Below, in pieces: positions 1 through 6,410 of a stretch of DNA of 7,955 bases. The stretch lies in NCBI GenBank assembly GCA_024689285.1, contig JAILDR010000183.1:1-7955 (forward strand), in the 5' to 3' direction. The translations under genes were made by a program, and so were the position numbers. Each line of letters begins with the position of its first letter. Position 1 is the stretch's first letter. The notes beneath the pieces are model-generated. The model made no database searches, was not told the origin of the DNA, and saw only the letters and a list, made by a program, of their open reading frames with translations. Origin of the DNA: Bacteroidales bacterium (GTDB lineage Bacteria > Bacteroidota > Bacteroidia > Bacteroidales > F082).

Positions 1-108
1 GAAAAGATTGACACCATACATCGCTTACACGAAATCGGGCTGCCTGTTGAACAAATAGCTTTGGGAGTGGGGATGGATTGCGAGGAAGTCAAGCAAATCT
101 TGAAGTAG
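1..108 (+). CDS. C-terminal end of a PD-(D/E)XK nuclease/transposase-like protein (partial)
   Basis: Frame 1 is open from the window edge to a TAG at 106-108, giving the last 35 residues of a protein that starts outside the window. The visible tail is a helix-turn-helix-like segment: IHRLHEIGLPVEQIA, then a Gly-rich turn, then CEEVKQILK. This pattern (a short helix, a GLxxEQIA helix, and a final helix ending in xEVxxIL) resembles the C-terminus of the abundant Bacteroidetes Rpn/PD-(D/E)XK nuclease family 'putative transposases', where it follows the nuclease domain. The nuclease domain itself is not visible, so the assignment rests on a short segment and memory of the family. Any other protein ending in a small DNA-binding helix pair is possible. 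No terminator hairpin is seen between its stop and the promoter at 126. Confidence 0.5.
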   Translation, partial: EKIDTIHRLHEIGLPVEQIALGVGMDCEEVKQILK

Positions 109-125
109 ACATGACAGGTTCATAC

Positions 126-157
126 TTTGTTTTTCCGAAAAAACCTCTCTATTTTTG
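126..157 (+). promoter_or_regulatory. Bacteroidetes-type promoter upstream of the structured RNA
   Basis: TTTG at 126-129 is followed, after a 20-nt spacer, by TATTTTTG at 150-157. This matches the Bacteroidetes sigma-70 (sigma-ABfr) consensus TTTG, 19-21 nt, TAnnTTTG. The expected transcription start is about 163-165, just before the first self-complementary segment. A TTG-initiated reading frame nominally beginning at 155 starts inside the -7 box, so it cannot be the true start of a gene transcribed from here. Confidence 0.75.
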
Positions 158-163
158 CAGTCT

Positions 164-346
164 AAAACCATTAGAAGAATGAATAATTCTACCATCAATA
201 ATACCCCAATCCGCTTGTATTCAGCTAATTCGCTGAAATACAGCACTTTAATATTGATGGGGGGGGGTAGAAGTCGTCTTCTAAGTTTCAGAAAATCAAC
301 ATCTTCGCCATCGCATAGGACTTATGTCCTGCGCGGTGGCTTTTTT
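164..346 (+). ncRNA. Candidate structured small RNA or leader (about 180 nt), 6S-like fold possible
   Basis: Between the promoter and the T-tract terminator lies a chain of nested complementary segments. TTAGAAGA (171-178) matches TCTTCTAA (277-284) over 8 bp, and AAAC (165-168) can extend the stem with GTTT (285-288). CCATCAATA (192-200) pairs with TATTGATGG (252-260) over 9 bp. TGTATTCAGC (216-225) pairs with 232-242, with one bulged A. The result is a rod: a closing stem, a wide internal bubble (179-191 against 261-276, the latter G-rich), a second stem, another internal loop and an apical hairpin. A terminator hairpin follows. A rod with a central bubble is the general shape of 6S RNA, the RNA polymerase-binding regulator. 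The resemblance is architectural only, and the identity is not established. A riboswitch-like leader for the downstream genes is the main alternative. Confidence 0.5.
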
Positions 347-520
347 GTGTCTGCCCTCGTGGCGGTGATGCTGGCCTTTGTGCTATGCGGCTGCACTAAG
401 GAGCCGCTTCGACAAGCTCAGTCACCTTCAAACCCTTCAGACCCCTACGGCACGTCCTCTATCGGCTTCACCATAGATACCACTTGGTTGGGAGACACCA
501 TTATCCCCCTAAATCCCTGA
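257..520 (+). CDS. Possible small lipoprotein upstream of hsdM (doubtful start)
   Basis: An open frame ends in TGA at 518-520, four bases before the hsdM ATG. Read from the ATG at 257, it gives 87 residues: a basic N-terminal stretch, a hydrophobic segment VSALVAVMLAFVL (about 31-43), a lipobox-like LCGC with Cys46, then a Pro/Ser-rich linker and a short region GFTIDTTWLGDT typical of surface-protein beta strands. This is the layout of a Bacteroidetes lipoprotein exported by signal peptidase II. Several points argue against it. The first third coincides with the structured RNA and its terminator. The ATG opens a run of nine Gs. A GTG at 347, just after the T tract, would leave a signal peptide with no positive charge. 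Part of the sequence (406-426) resembles a dispersed genomic repeat. It may be a genuine short lipoprotein, a decayed one, or fortuitous. Confidence 0.35.
   Translation: MGGGRSRLLSFRKSTSSPSHRTYVLRGGFFVSALVAVMLAFVLCGCTKEPLRQAQSPSNPSDPYGTSSIGFTIDTTWLGDTIIPLNP
307..346 (+). terminator. Strong intrinsic terminator
   Basis: GCCATCGC (307-314) pairs with GCGGTGGC (333-340) over 8 bp with a single G-U. After a 2x2 internal loop, AGGAC (317-321) pairs perfectly with GTCCT (326-330) around the tetraloop TTAT. Six T residues (341-346) follow directly. It lies 178 nt before the hsdM start. It either ends the small RNA or acts as an attenuator for the downstream genes. Confidence 0.75.
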
Positions 521-524
521 AGCT

Positions 525-1973
525 ATGCACTACGAATCCACATTCAACGCCATAGACAATATCCTGCGCAACGAAGCAGGATGCAGCACCGAGCTGGACT
601 ATATCGAGCAGACCTCGTGGCTGCTCTTCCTGAAATACCTTGATGACTTGGAGGCTGAGCGCGAGATGAAAGCCCTGATGTCGGGTAAGGAATACAAGCG
701 TATCATCACTGGCTTCCTGCGCTGGAGCCAGTGGGCTGCACCCAAGAAAGCAGACGGCACCCCTGACACCATCAATTGCATGACAGGTCCCGACCTGACG
801 ACGTTTGTGGATACAAGACTCTTCCCCGAGCTGCGCAAGTTTCAAACGACTGCCATCAGTGCCAACACCTTGGAATACAAGATAGGCGAAATCTTTGCCG
901 AGCTGCGCAACAAGATTACCAGCGGATACAACCTGCGTGAAATTATCGACCTTATCGACTCGCTCCACTTCCAGAGCGCGGAAGACAAGCATGAGATGAC
1001 GGTACTCTACGAGGACAAGATACAGCGTATGGGCAATGCGGGCCGCAATGGAGGCGAATACTATACCCCGCGTCCACTCATCCGCACCATCGTCAAGGTG
1101 GTCGACCCAAAGATTGGTGAGACCGTCTACGACCCTGCCTGCGGCAGCGCGGGCTTCCTCTGCGAGGCCTTTGCCTACATGGAACAGAAGATAAAAAGCA
1201 CCAACGACAGTAAGATACTGCAGGAAAGCACCTTCTTTGGCAAGGAGAAGAAACCGTTGCCCTACATCATCGCCACGATGAACATGATTTTCCATGGCGT
1301 GGCGGCTCCCAACATCATCCGTGGCAACACGCTGGCGGAGAATATGAGTCAGGTACAGGAAAAAGACCGCAAGGATGTCATTCTGGCCAATCCACCTTTT
1401 GGCGGCTCGGAGCGTGGCGAGGTGCTGCAAAACTTCGACCTGCGCACCAGCGAGACGGCCTACATGTTCATGCAGCACTTCATCAAGATGCTGAGGGCAG
1501 GGGGGCGTGCCGGCATCGTCATCAAGAACACCTTCCTGTCGAATGGTGACGCGGCGGCATTGAGAAAGGTGCTGTTGGAGCAATGCAACCTGCACACGGT
1601 CTTGGACCTGCCTTCAGGCGTGTTTCAAGGGGCAGGCGTGAAGACTGTGGTGCTGTTTTTCGACAAAGGCACACCCACCAAGAAGATTTGGTATTATCAG
1701 CTCAACCCAGGACGCAACCTTGGTAAGACCAACGCCCTGAATGAAGACGACTTGGCCGACTTCGTGAAGCTCCAAAAGACCAAAGCCGACAGCGAGAACT
1801 CGTGGAGCATCGACGTAAGCACCCTTGGCGAAGATTGCGACCTCAGCGTGAAGAATCCCAACAAAGTGGAAGAGGTGGATGAGCGCAGCGTGAAGGAAAT
1901 CGTGAACTCGCTAATGAACCTGCATGGGGAAGCGGCTAATCTGTTGAATGAAATTAAGGAGATGGTGGGATGA
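525..1973 (+). CDS. hsdM: Type I restriction-modification methyltransferase subunit HsdM
   Basis: This is the modification subunit of a Type I system. It transfers a methyl group from S-adenosylmethionine to adenine N6 in the bipartite site chosen by HsdS. The 482 residues are a normal full length. Residues 1 to about 140 form the helical N-terminal HsdM domain (opening with the FNAIDNILRN helix, then SWLLFLKYLDDLE). The N6-adenine methyltransferase domain follows, with YYTPRPL at 179-185, SAM-binding motif I DPACGSAGFL at 203-212, and catalytic motif IV NPPFGG at 289-294. The start is the ATG four bases after the preceding small frame, with no clear Shine-Dalgarno, as is usual in this phylum. 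The last codons overlap hsdS by four bases (ATGA), so the two are translationally coupled. No consensus promoter was found between the terminator at 346 and this start, so it may depend on read-through or a divergent promoter. Confidence 0.97.
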   Translation: MHYESTFNAIDNILRNEAGCSTELDYIEQTSWLLFLKYLDDLEAEREMKALMSGKEYKRIITGFLRWSQWAAPKKADGTPDTINCMTGPDLTTFVDTRLFPELRKFQTTAISANTLEYKIGEIFAELRNKITSGYNLREIIDLIDSLHFQSAEDKHEMTVLYEDKIQRMGNAGRNGGEYYTPRPLIRTIVKVVDPKIGETVYDPACGSAGFLCEAFAYMEQKIKSTNDSKILQESTFFGKEKKPLPYIIATMNMIFHGVAAPNIIRGNTLAENMSQVQEKDRKDVILANPPFGGSERGEVLQNFDLRTSETAYMFMQHFIKMLRAGGRAGIVIKNTFLSNGDAAALRKVLLEQCNLHTVLDLPSGVFQGAGVKTVVLFFDKGTPTKKIWYYQLNPGRNLGKTNALNEDDLADFVKLQKTKADSENSWSIDVSTLGEDCDLSVKNPNKVEEVDERSVKEIVNSLMNLHGEAANLLNEIKEMVG

Positions 1974-3085
1974 AAGAGGGATGGAAAGATAAGAGTTTTG
2001 CTGAGTGTATTAACAAGATACCAAAGCAGAAACAGGTAAAGTCCAAGGATTATAAACTTAATGGATGCTTCCCGATTGTTTCCCAAGAAAAGGAACTTAT
2101 TAGTGGTTATTGGGATGACGAAAGCTTTGTATATCGACACTCCAAACCGATTATCATCTTTGGCGACCACACAAAAGAGATAAAATACATCGACTTTGAT
2201 TTTGTTGTAGGGGCAGATGGCACACAAATACTATCACCGAAGGATGACATAGACACGAAATTCTTTTATTATTACTTGCTTGCTACTCCTATTAGATCCT
2301 TGGGATATGCAAGACATTTTAAACTGCTGAAAGAAAAATCGTTTTTTATTCCTTCTCTTGCCGAACAACGTTCCATCGTTTCCCGTTTAGATGCAGCCTT
2401 TGCGAAGATAGATGCCTTGAAAGCCAATGCTGAGCGGCAGTTAGCGGAAGCCCATGCCCTATTTAACCGCGCCCTTACGGAGGAAATGACTCCGAAAGAG
2501 GGGTGGGAGGAGAAGATGTTTGGTGAAGTTGGTACATTCATACGTGGAATCAATTTTCTAAAAAATGATTTTATTGAGGAAGGTTTCCCTTGTATCCATT
2601 ATGGGCAGATTCATACAAAACTTGGAGTTGTAACACATAAACATCTAACATGCATTCCTCAAAATCTTGTGAGAATGGATAAGCTTGCATCTAAAGGCGA
2701 TATTATCATAGCTATCACAAGTGAAGATGTAGAAGCCTCATGTAAATGTACTGCATGGTTAGGTGATTACGATATTGCTGTTGGTGCACACGCTGCTATT
2801 TACAAACATAGATTGAATCCAACTTTTGTTTCGTATTACATGAAATCAGCTAGATTTCAAAAGGAAAAAGAGCAGTATGTTCATGGCTTTAAGGTTATGG
2901 AAATAAAGCCCTCTGATATGGCGAAAATTTCAATAGCTTTTCCGTCTGAAACAAGCCAGAGAACCATCGTCTCCCGTCTCGATGCCTTATCCGCGAATGT
3001 GCGGAAGTTGGAAGAGCTTCAGCGGAAGACCTTATTAGAGTGCGATGCACTGAAACAAGCGATGCTAAAAGAAGTGTTTGAATAA
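1970..3085 (+). CDS. hsdS: Type I restriction-modification specificity subunit HsdS
   Basis: HsdS recognises the two half-sites of the target and positions two HsdM and two HsdR subunits. The 371 residues show the usual internal duplication. Target recognition domain 1 covers about 1-128 (with ISGYWDDES and IIFGDHT), followed by a conserved spacer at 129-178 (AEQRSIVSRLDA, then a long helix). Domain 2 spans about 176-325 and is followed by a second spacer helix (QRTIVSRLDA to the C-terminus). Each half opens with a KEGW motif (residues 2-5 and 176-179). The two recognition domains are clearly more AT-rich than hsdM, hsdR and the spacer helices, the usual mark of domains exchanged by recombination. 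The protein is slightly shorter than many HsdS proteins but looks intact. The recognition sequence cannot be read from the protein. Its start overlaps the hsdM stop. Confidence 0.96.
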   Translation: MKEGWKDKSFAECINKIPKQKQVKSKDYKLNGCFPIVSQEKELISGYWDDESFVYRHSKPIIIFGDHTKEIKYIDFDFVVGADGTQILSPKDDIDTKFFYYYLLATPIRSLGYARHFKLLKEKSFFIPSLAEQRSIVSRLDAAFAKIDALKANAERQLAEAHALFNRALTEEMTPKEGWEEKMFGEVGTFIRGINFLKNDFIEEGFPCIHYGQIHTKLGVVTHKHLTCIPQNLVRMDKLASKGDIIIAITSEDVEASCKCTAWLGDYDIAVGAHAAIYKHRLNPTFVSYYMKSARFQKEKEQYVHGFKVMEIKPSDMAKISIAFPSETSQRTIVSRLDALSANVRKLEELQRKTLLECDALKQAMLKEVFE

Positions 3086-3106
3086 AAAACTATGAGAAGA
3101 AGCCCT

Positions 3107-3517
3107 TTACTGCATCCAGTTCTCGACTTTCAGTCCAGGTATACGGCTGAAATGGTCTGTGTTGCCAGTTACGACGATGAGGTCTTCTTCAAGGGCTGTC
3201 GCGGCGATAAACATATCCATATCGCCAATCTTCATGCCCTTGCTTTCAAGCTGCCAACGTATCTCGCCATACTTCTTCAAGGAGTTGATTGCGTATTGGT
3301 CAAAGAGATTCATAATCACCGTCACGTCTTCAAAGTGTTCCTTGTGTCCCGACTTGAAGGCACCGAAATACAACTCAGCCAAAGTGATGTCGGAAATCTT
3401 GCATTCGTCAACTCCCGCTTGTCGGATGTGTTCCACCACGTTGGGCTTCCCTTTGATCAAGGCAATACAGGTGCAGGTGTCGAGAAGGTATTTCCCGTGT
3501 GTCAGCATTCTTACCAT
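3107..3517 (-). CDS. vapC: VapC-type PIN-domain toxin (ribonuclease)
   Basis: A PIN-domain endoribonuclease of 136 residues, the toxin of a type II toxin-antitoxin pair, expected to cleave RNA (tRNA or rRNA in characterised VapC proteins) using Mg2+. Conserved acidic residues are in place: D13 in YLLDTC, E48 in LAELYFG, D99 and D101 in IGDMDMFIAA, and D121 in the VTGNTDHF segment, followed by the family ending IPGLKVENW. The domain therefore looks catalytically intact. The ATG at 3517 overlaps the antitoxin stop in the sequence ATGGTAA (7-nt overlap), so translation is coupled. An internal ATG at 3508 (Met4) is an alternative start. It runs against the hsd genes. Its stop lies only 21 bp from the convergent end of hsdS, and no terminator is visible in that gap. 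Confidence 0.9.
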   Translation of the reverse strand: MVRMLTHGKYLLDTCTCIALIKGKPNVVEHIRQAGVDECKISDITLAELYFGAFKSGHKEHFEDVTVIMNLFDQYAINSLKKYGEIRWQLESKGMKIGDMDMFIAATALEEDLIVVTGNTDHFSRIPGLKVENWMQ

Positions 3518-3819
3518 GTTTCAACGTCTTTTACCATTTCTTCTCCCTGCCTCAACTCCTTTGCAATCTCCATCGGGTCTTTGTCGCCTCCCCAGTCTTT
3601 ATGGAAACGGGCCAAAGCCCTGTCGAGCCTTTCGTCCGAGTCATCCTCTATGGGGGTGAGATTGTTCATGAAGTTTTTCCATGATTCCTCGGCCTTGGCC
3701 TCATCAAGTTCAAGCTGTGCGTTCATCTGCTCCGCAAGCCAACGGCGGTCATTTAGGCTCATGCTATTCAGCAGGGCTAATATGGCATCCATTGGTACTG
3801 TTCCTGTCATAGTATTCAT
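3511..3819 (-). CDS. Antitoxin partner of the VapC toxin
   Basis: This small acidic protein directly precedes the PIN-domain toxin and is expected to neutralise it and repress its own promoter. The ATG at 3819 gives 102 residues and is chosen because an upstream TTG (3846) lies inside the predicted -7 box and could not be on the transcript. The N-terminal part contains a helical MDAILALLNSM...NDRRWLAEQMNAQLE segment. The C-terminal part is rich in D, E and K and ends in HKDWGGDKDPMEIAKELRQG, the likely toxin-wrapping region. It is not an obvious AbrB, MetJ or Phd/YefM type; the fold is unassigned, though the arrangement (short protein, 7-nt overlap, PIN toxin) is typical of Bacteroidetes pairs. 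It diverges from hsdR, with 71 bp between the two starts. Confidence 0.8.
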   Translation of the reverse strand: MNTMTGTVPMDAILALLNSMSLNDRRWLAEQMNAQLELDEAKAEESWKNFMNNLTPIEDDSDERLDRALARFHKDWGGDKDPMEIAKELRQGEEMVKDVETW

Positions 3820-3834
3820 AACGAATGAAGTTAT
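3818..3834. promoter_or_regulatory. Inverted repeat, possible antitoxin operator
   Basis: ATAAC (3818-3822) and GTTAT (3830-3834) form a 5-bp inverted repeat with a 7-nt spacer. It lies between the -7 box and the antitoxin start codon, where autoregulatory operators of type II toxin-antitoxin pairs often lie. The arms are short, so it could be chance. Confidence 0.3.
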
Positions 3835-3843
3835 TTCTGCCTG

Positions 3844-3873
3844 CAAAGGTAAACATAATATTTGAACAACAAG
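3844..3873 (-). promoter_or_regulatory. Promoter of the toxin-antitoxin pair
   Basis: On the minus strand, TACCTTTG (3851 down to 3844) matches the Bacteroidetes -7 box TAnnTTTG. CTTG (3873-3870) stands 18 nt upstream as an approximate -33 box. The predicted start near 3837 leaves a leader of about 20 nt before the antitoxin ATG at 3819. Confidence 0.6.
3856..3864 (+). promoter_or_regulatory. Weak candidate -7 box for hsdR
   Basis: TAATATTTG at 3856-3864 resembles TAnnTTTG but has one extra base, and no good TTTG box lies upstream. It would start transcription about 20 nt before the hsdR ATG, back to back with the antitoxin promoter. Because the toxin-antitoxin pair separates hsdR from hsdS, hsdR either uses this promoter or depends on read-through from hsdMS. 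Confidence 0.25.
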
Positions 3874-3890
3874 ATAATTAGAAAAAAACT

Positions 3891-6371
3891 ATGGACGAAT
3901 CATCAACCCGAAGGAAGAAGATAGACCCCAAGCTGTATGAGGTAGGCTGGGAGCAGGTGCCGGAGAGCGAAATCCTCACCGAGCAACGCGCTTATCAGAT
4001 TACCCCTGGTCAGGTGTCGGCCCTGCCGCAGAACCGCCATCCCAAGAAAGCCGACTACGTGCTGGAGTACAGGAAGAAGAAACTGGCGGTGATGGAAGCC
4101 AAGAGCGACGAGAAAACCGTCTACGTAGGCATCCCACAGGCTAAGGAATATGCCGAGCTGCTCCACATCCGTTTTGCCTACTCCACCAACGGCGACGAGA
4201 TTTGGCAGATTGATATGGGGGTGAAGGACGAGAAAGGAAACTACGTCATCCCATCGACGGAAGGCCTTGTGACGAAGTTCCCCAGCCCACAGGAGCTGTG
4301 GCTGATGACTTATCCAGAGCAAAACCATTGGCGCGACGTCTTCAACCTCTGCCCGATGAATCGAGGCGGTGGACGCGAACCGCGCTATTATCAGGAAATC
4401 GCCATCGAGAACGTCACCACTGCCATTGCCAACAACAAGAATCGCATCCTGCTGACGATGGCTACTGGCACGGGCAAGACCTACACCGCTTTCCAAATCT
4501 GCTGGAAACTATACCAAACCAACTGGAACCGCAGAGGCGTGGATCAGAAGCCCCGCATTCTCTTCATCTCCGATCGTAACATCCTTGCCAACCAAGCCAA
4601 GAACGACTTTGAGCAGTTTCCCGAAGATGCCATGGAGCGCATCACACCCGAGCTGATTCACGACAGGAAGCATAACAACAGGCTGCCTACCGCCCGTCAT
4701 CTGTATTTCACCATCTTCCAAACGGTGATGGGTGACGACGGGACGGGCAAGCCTTACTATCAGCAATGGGACAGGGAGTTTTTCGACCTCATCATCATCG
4801 ACGAGTGCCACCGTGGGGGAGCCAACGACGAAAGCCAATGGCGCGAGCTGATGAACTGGTTTGAACCTGCCGTGCAGCTGGGCATGACGGCAACGCCGCG
4901 GCGCACCATCAATGCCAACACCTACGCCTACTTTGGCGAGCCCGTCTACACCTACTCGCTGAAGCAAGGCATTGAGGACGGCTTCCTGACGCCTTTCCGC
5001 GTGAAGATTGCTGAAAGCAATATCGACACCTATCAATATGACCCCGATGACGACGTGGAGGGCGATATAGACCCCGACAAGGTGTACACCGAGCAAGACT
5101 TCTACAACGGCAACATCGAGATGCGCCAACGCGACGAACATCGCGTCATAGAGCTGTTGAATCAGATTGACCCCAACGACAAAACGCTGGTGTTTTGCGC
5201 CAAGCAGAACCATGCCTTGCAGATTGCCGCCATGATTAACCAGCACAAGCGGGTACCTGACAACAACTACTGTGAGCGGGTAACGGCAAACGACGGAACC
5301 GAGGGCGAGAAGCAGCTGAAGCTGTTCCAGAACAACGATTTGCTACGCCCCACCATACTCACCACTTCGCAAAAGTTGTCGACGGGTGTGGATGCACGCA
5401 ATGTGAGAAACATCGTGCTGTTCCGTCCTGTGAACAATATGGTGGAGTTCAAACAGATTCTGGGTCGCGGCACGCGGCTCTTCGACGGCAAGTATTATTT
5501 CACGTTGTATGATTTTGTAGGTGCCTCGAAACGCTTCAAAGACCCCGATTGGGATGGTGATCCTTTCTGCCCTGTCTGCGGCAACTATCCCTGCACTTGT
5601 AATAAGAAGCCGAGGATTTGTCCCCGTTGTGGCAAGTCGCCCTGCGAGTGTCCGCCACCGCCTCCCCCCGAGCCTTGTCCCGTTTGTGGACACCTGCCCT
5701 GCACCTGCCCTGGAGGGAGACCCAAGAAGACGGTGAAGGTGACACTGTCGCCCTCACGCGAAATAATCTTGCATACCGATTGGGAGGAACGCATCCAGTT
5801 TGGTGACGAGTTGCTGAGCATTGGGGAATACATCAAGCGACTGTTTGGTGCCTTACCCAGTTTCTTGTCGGGAGAAGCCGACTTGCGGAAACGCTGGTCG
5901 CAGCCTGACACACGTGAAAAACTACTCGAAGTGTTGGCAGAGAGCGGTTTCCCCGAAGACAAATTGGAACTGACACGCCGCTTCTTGGAATTGGAACAGT
6001 GCGACATGATGGACGTGCTGGCCTATCTGGCTTATAACACCACGCCGATTGACCGACAACGCCGTGCTGACATCCTACGTCAGCTAGCCCTGAAGCAGTT
6101 CACCAAAACGCAGGTCGAGTTCCTCAATCATGTGATGGGTCTGTACGTGCGTAACGGATTCAAGGAGTTGGGGCTGGACCGCTTGGACGCTGTTGTGGAG
6201 ATGAAGTACCATTCCGCATCCGATGCCTTGAAAACACTGAACATGCAACCCGAACAGTTCAGGGACTTCTATTTGAGAATGCAGCAGATGCTGTATAATA
6301 GTCCGTCAACGCAGGTCAACATCAATATCACCAACCACTTCAACGCCCCCATCGGCACTGTGAATACCTAA
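3891..6371 (+). CDS. hsdR: Type I restriction enzyme ATPase/endonuclease subunit HsdR
   Basis: HsdR cuts unmethylated DNA after ATP-driven translocation by the HsdRMS complex. The 826 residues contain an N-terminal PD-(D/E)XK nuclease with D55, the E69-A-K71 pair and a following QAKEY motif at 83-87. A superfamily 2 helicase comes next: Walker A ATGTGKT at 191-197, DECH at 304-307, TAT at 333-335, and motif VI QILGRGTRL at 522-530. A Cys-rich insert at 560-606 carries three C-x2-C-G-x2-P-C-x-C knuckles separated by charged and poly-proline linkers. The C-terminal region (about 625-800) resembles the EcoEI HsdR C-terminal domain (DLRKRWSQPDTREKLLEVL). The final 18 residues form a tail ending NITNHFNAPIGTVNT, a motif repeated in the downstream small protein. 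All core motifs are intact. The gene is split from hsdMS by the opposite-strand toxin-antitoxin pair. The start is the ATG at 3891, with no Shine-Dalgarno evident. Confidence 0.96.
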   Translation: MDESSTRRKKIDPKLYEVGWEQVPESEILTEQRAYQITPGQVSALPQNRHPKKADYVLEYRKKKLAVMEAKSDEKTVYVGIPQAKEYAELLHIRFAYSTNGDEIWQIDMGVKDEKGNYVIPSTEGLVTKFPSPQELWLMTYPEQNHWRDVFNLCPMNRGGGREPRYYQEIAIENVTTAIANNKNRILLTMATGTGKTYTAFQICWKLYQTNWNRRGVDQKPRILFISDRNILANQAKNDFEQFPEDAMERITPELIHDRKHNNRLPTARHLYFTIFQTVMGDDGTGKPYYQQWDREFFDLIIIDECHRGGANDESQWRELMNWFEPAVQLGMTATPRRTINANTYAYFGEPVYTYSLKQGIEDGFLTPFRVKIAESNIDTYQYDPDDDVEGDIDPDKVYTEQDFYNGNIEMRQRDEHRVIELLNQIDPNDKTLVFCAKQNHALQIAAMINQHKRVPDNNYCERVTANDGTEGEKQLKLFQNNDLLRPTILTTSQKLSTGVDARNVRNIVLFRPVNNMVEFKQILGRGTRLFDGKYYFTLYDFVGASKRFKDPDWDGDPFCPVCGNYPCTCNKKPRICPRCGKSPCECPPPPPPEPCPVCGHLPCTCPGGRPKKTVKVTLSPSREIILHTDWEERIQFGDELLSIGEYIKRLFGALPSFLSGEADLRKRWSQPDTREKLLEVLAESGFPEDKLELTRRFLELEQCDMMDVLAYLAYNTTPIDRQRRADILRQLALKQFTKTQVEFLNHVMGLYVRNGFKELGLDRLDAVVEMKYHSASDALKTLNMQPEQFRDFYLRMQQMLYNSPSTQVNINITNHFNAPIGTVNT
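5568..5708 (+). other. Triple Cys knuckle insert in HsdR
   Basis: These bases encode residues 560-606. The cysteines are at 560/563/568/570, 577/580/585/587 and 596/599/604/606, three exact repeats of C-x2-C-x4-C-x-C with the consensus CPxCGxxPCxC. The spacers are NKKPRI and a run of seven prolines and acidic/Pro residues. Four cysteines per unit would suit one Zn2+ each. Metal binding is inferred from spacing. Confidence 0.85.
6328..6353 (+). repeat. Copy 1 of a 26-bp direct repeat (hsdR 3' end)
   Basis: Positions 6328-6353 match 6783-6808 at 25 of 26 bases, the only difference being at 6336/6791, with 17 identical bases after it. Both copies are read in the same relative frame and encode TN(H/N)FNAPI, so the repeat is a shared protein motif preserved at the DNA level. 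Confidence 0.85.
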
Positions 6372-6410
6372 CGCAGAACAAAAACTTTGTAACTAAACAA
6401 CTCGAAAAAA

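Noticed and set aside
155..256. N-terminal extension of the lipoprotein-like frame from the TTG at 155
   Set aside because: The TTG is inside the -7 box and upstream of the predicted transcription start, and the interval forms the structured RNA.
164..346. Retron or type III toxin-antitoxin RNA
   Set aside because: No reverse transcriptase gene and no tandem RNA repeats with a ToxN-type nuclease are present.
501..1595. Long 364-codon open frame on the minus strand
   Set aside because: It is antisense to hsdM, whose motifs are unmistakable. Long antisense frames are expected in GC-rich codon-biased genes, and the translation shows no domain.
3092..3865. 257-codon open frame on the plus strand following hsdS
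   Set aside because: It is the complement of the toxin-antitoxin genes, whose PIN motifs and 7-nt overlap are convincing. Its translation has no recognisable motif.
4509..5246. 245-codon minus-strand open frame
   Set aside because: It is a shadow of hsdR. It is V/L/H-rich and lacks motifs.
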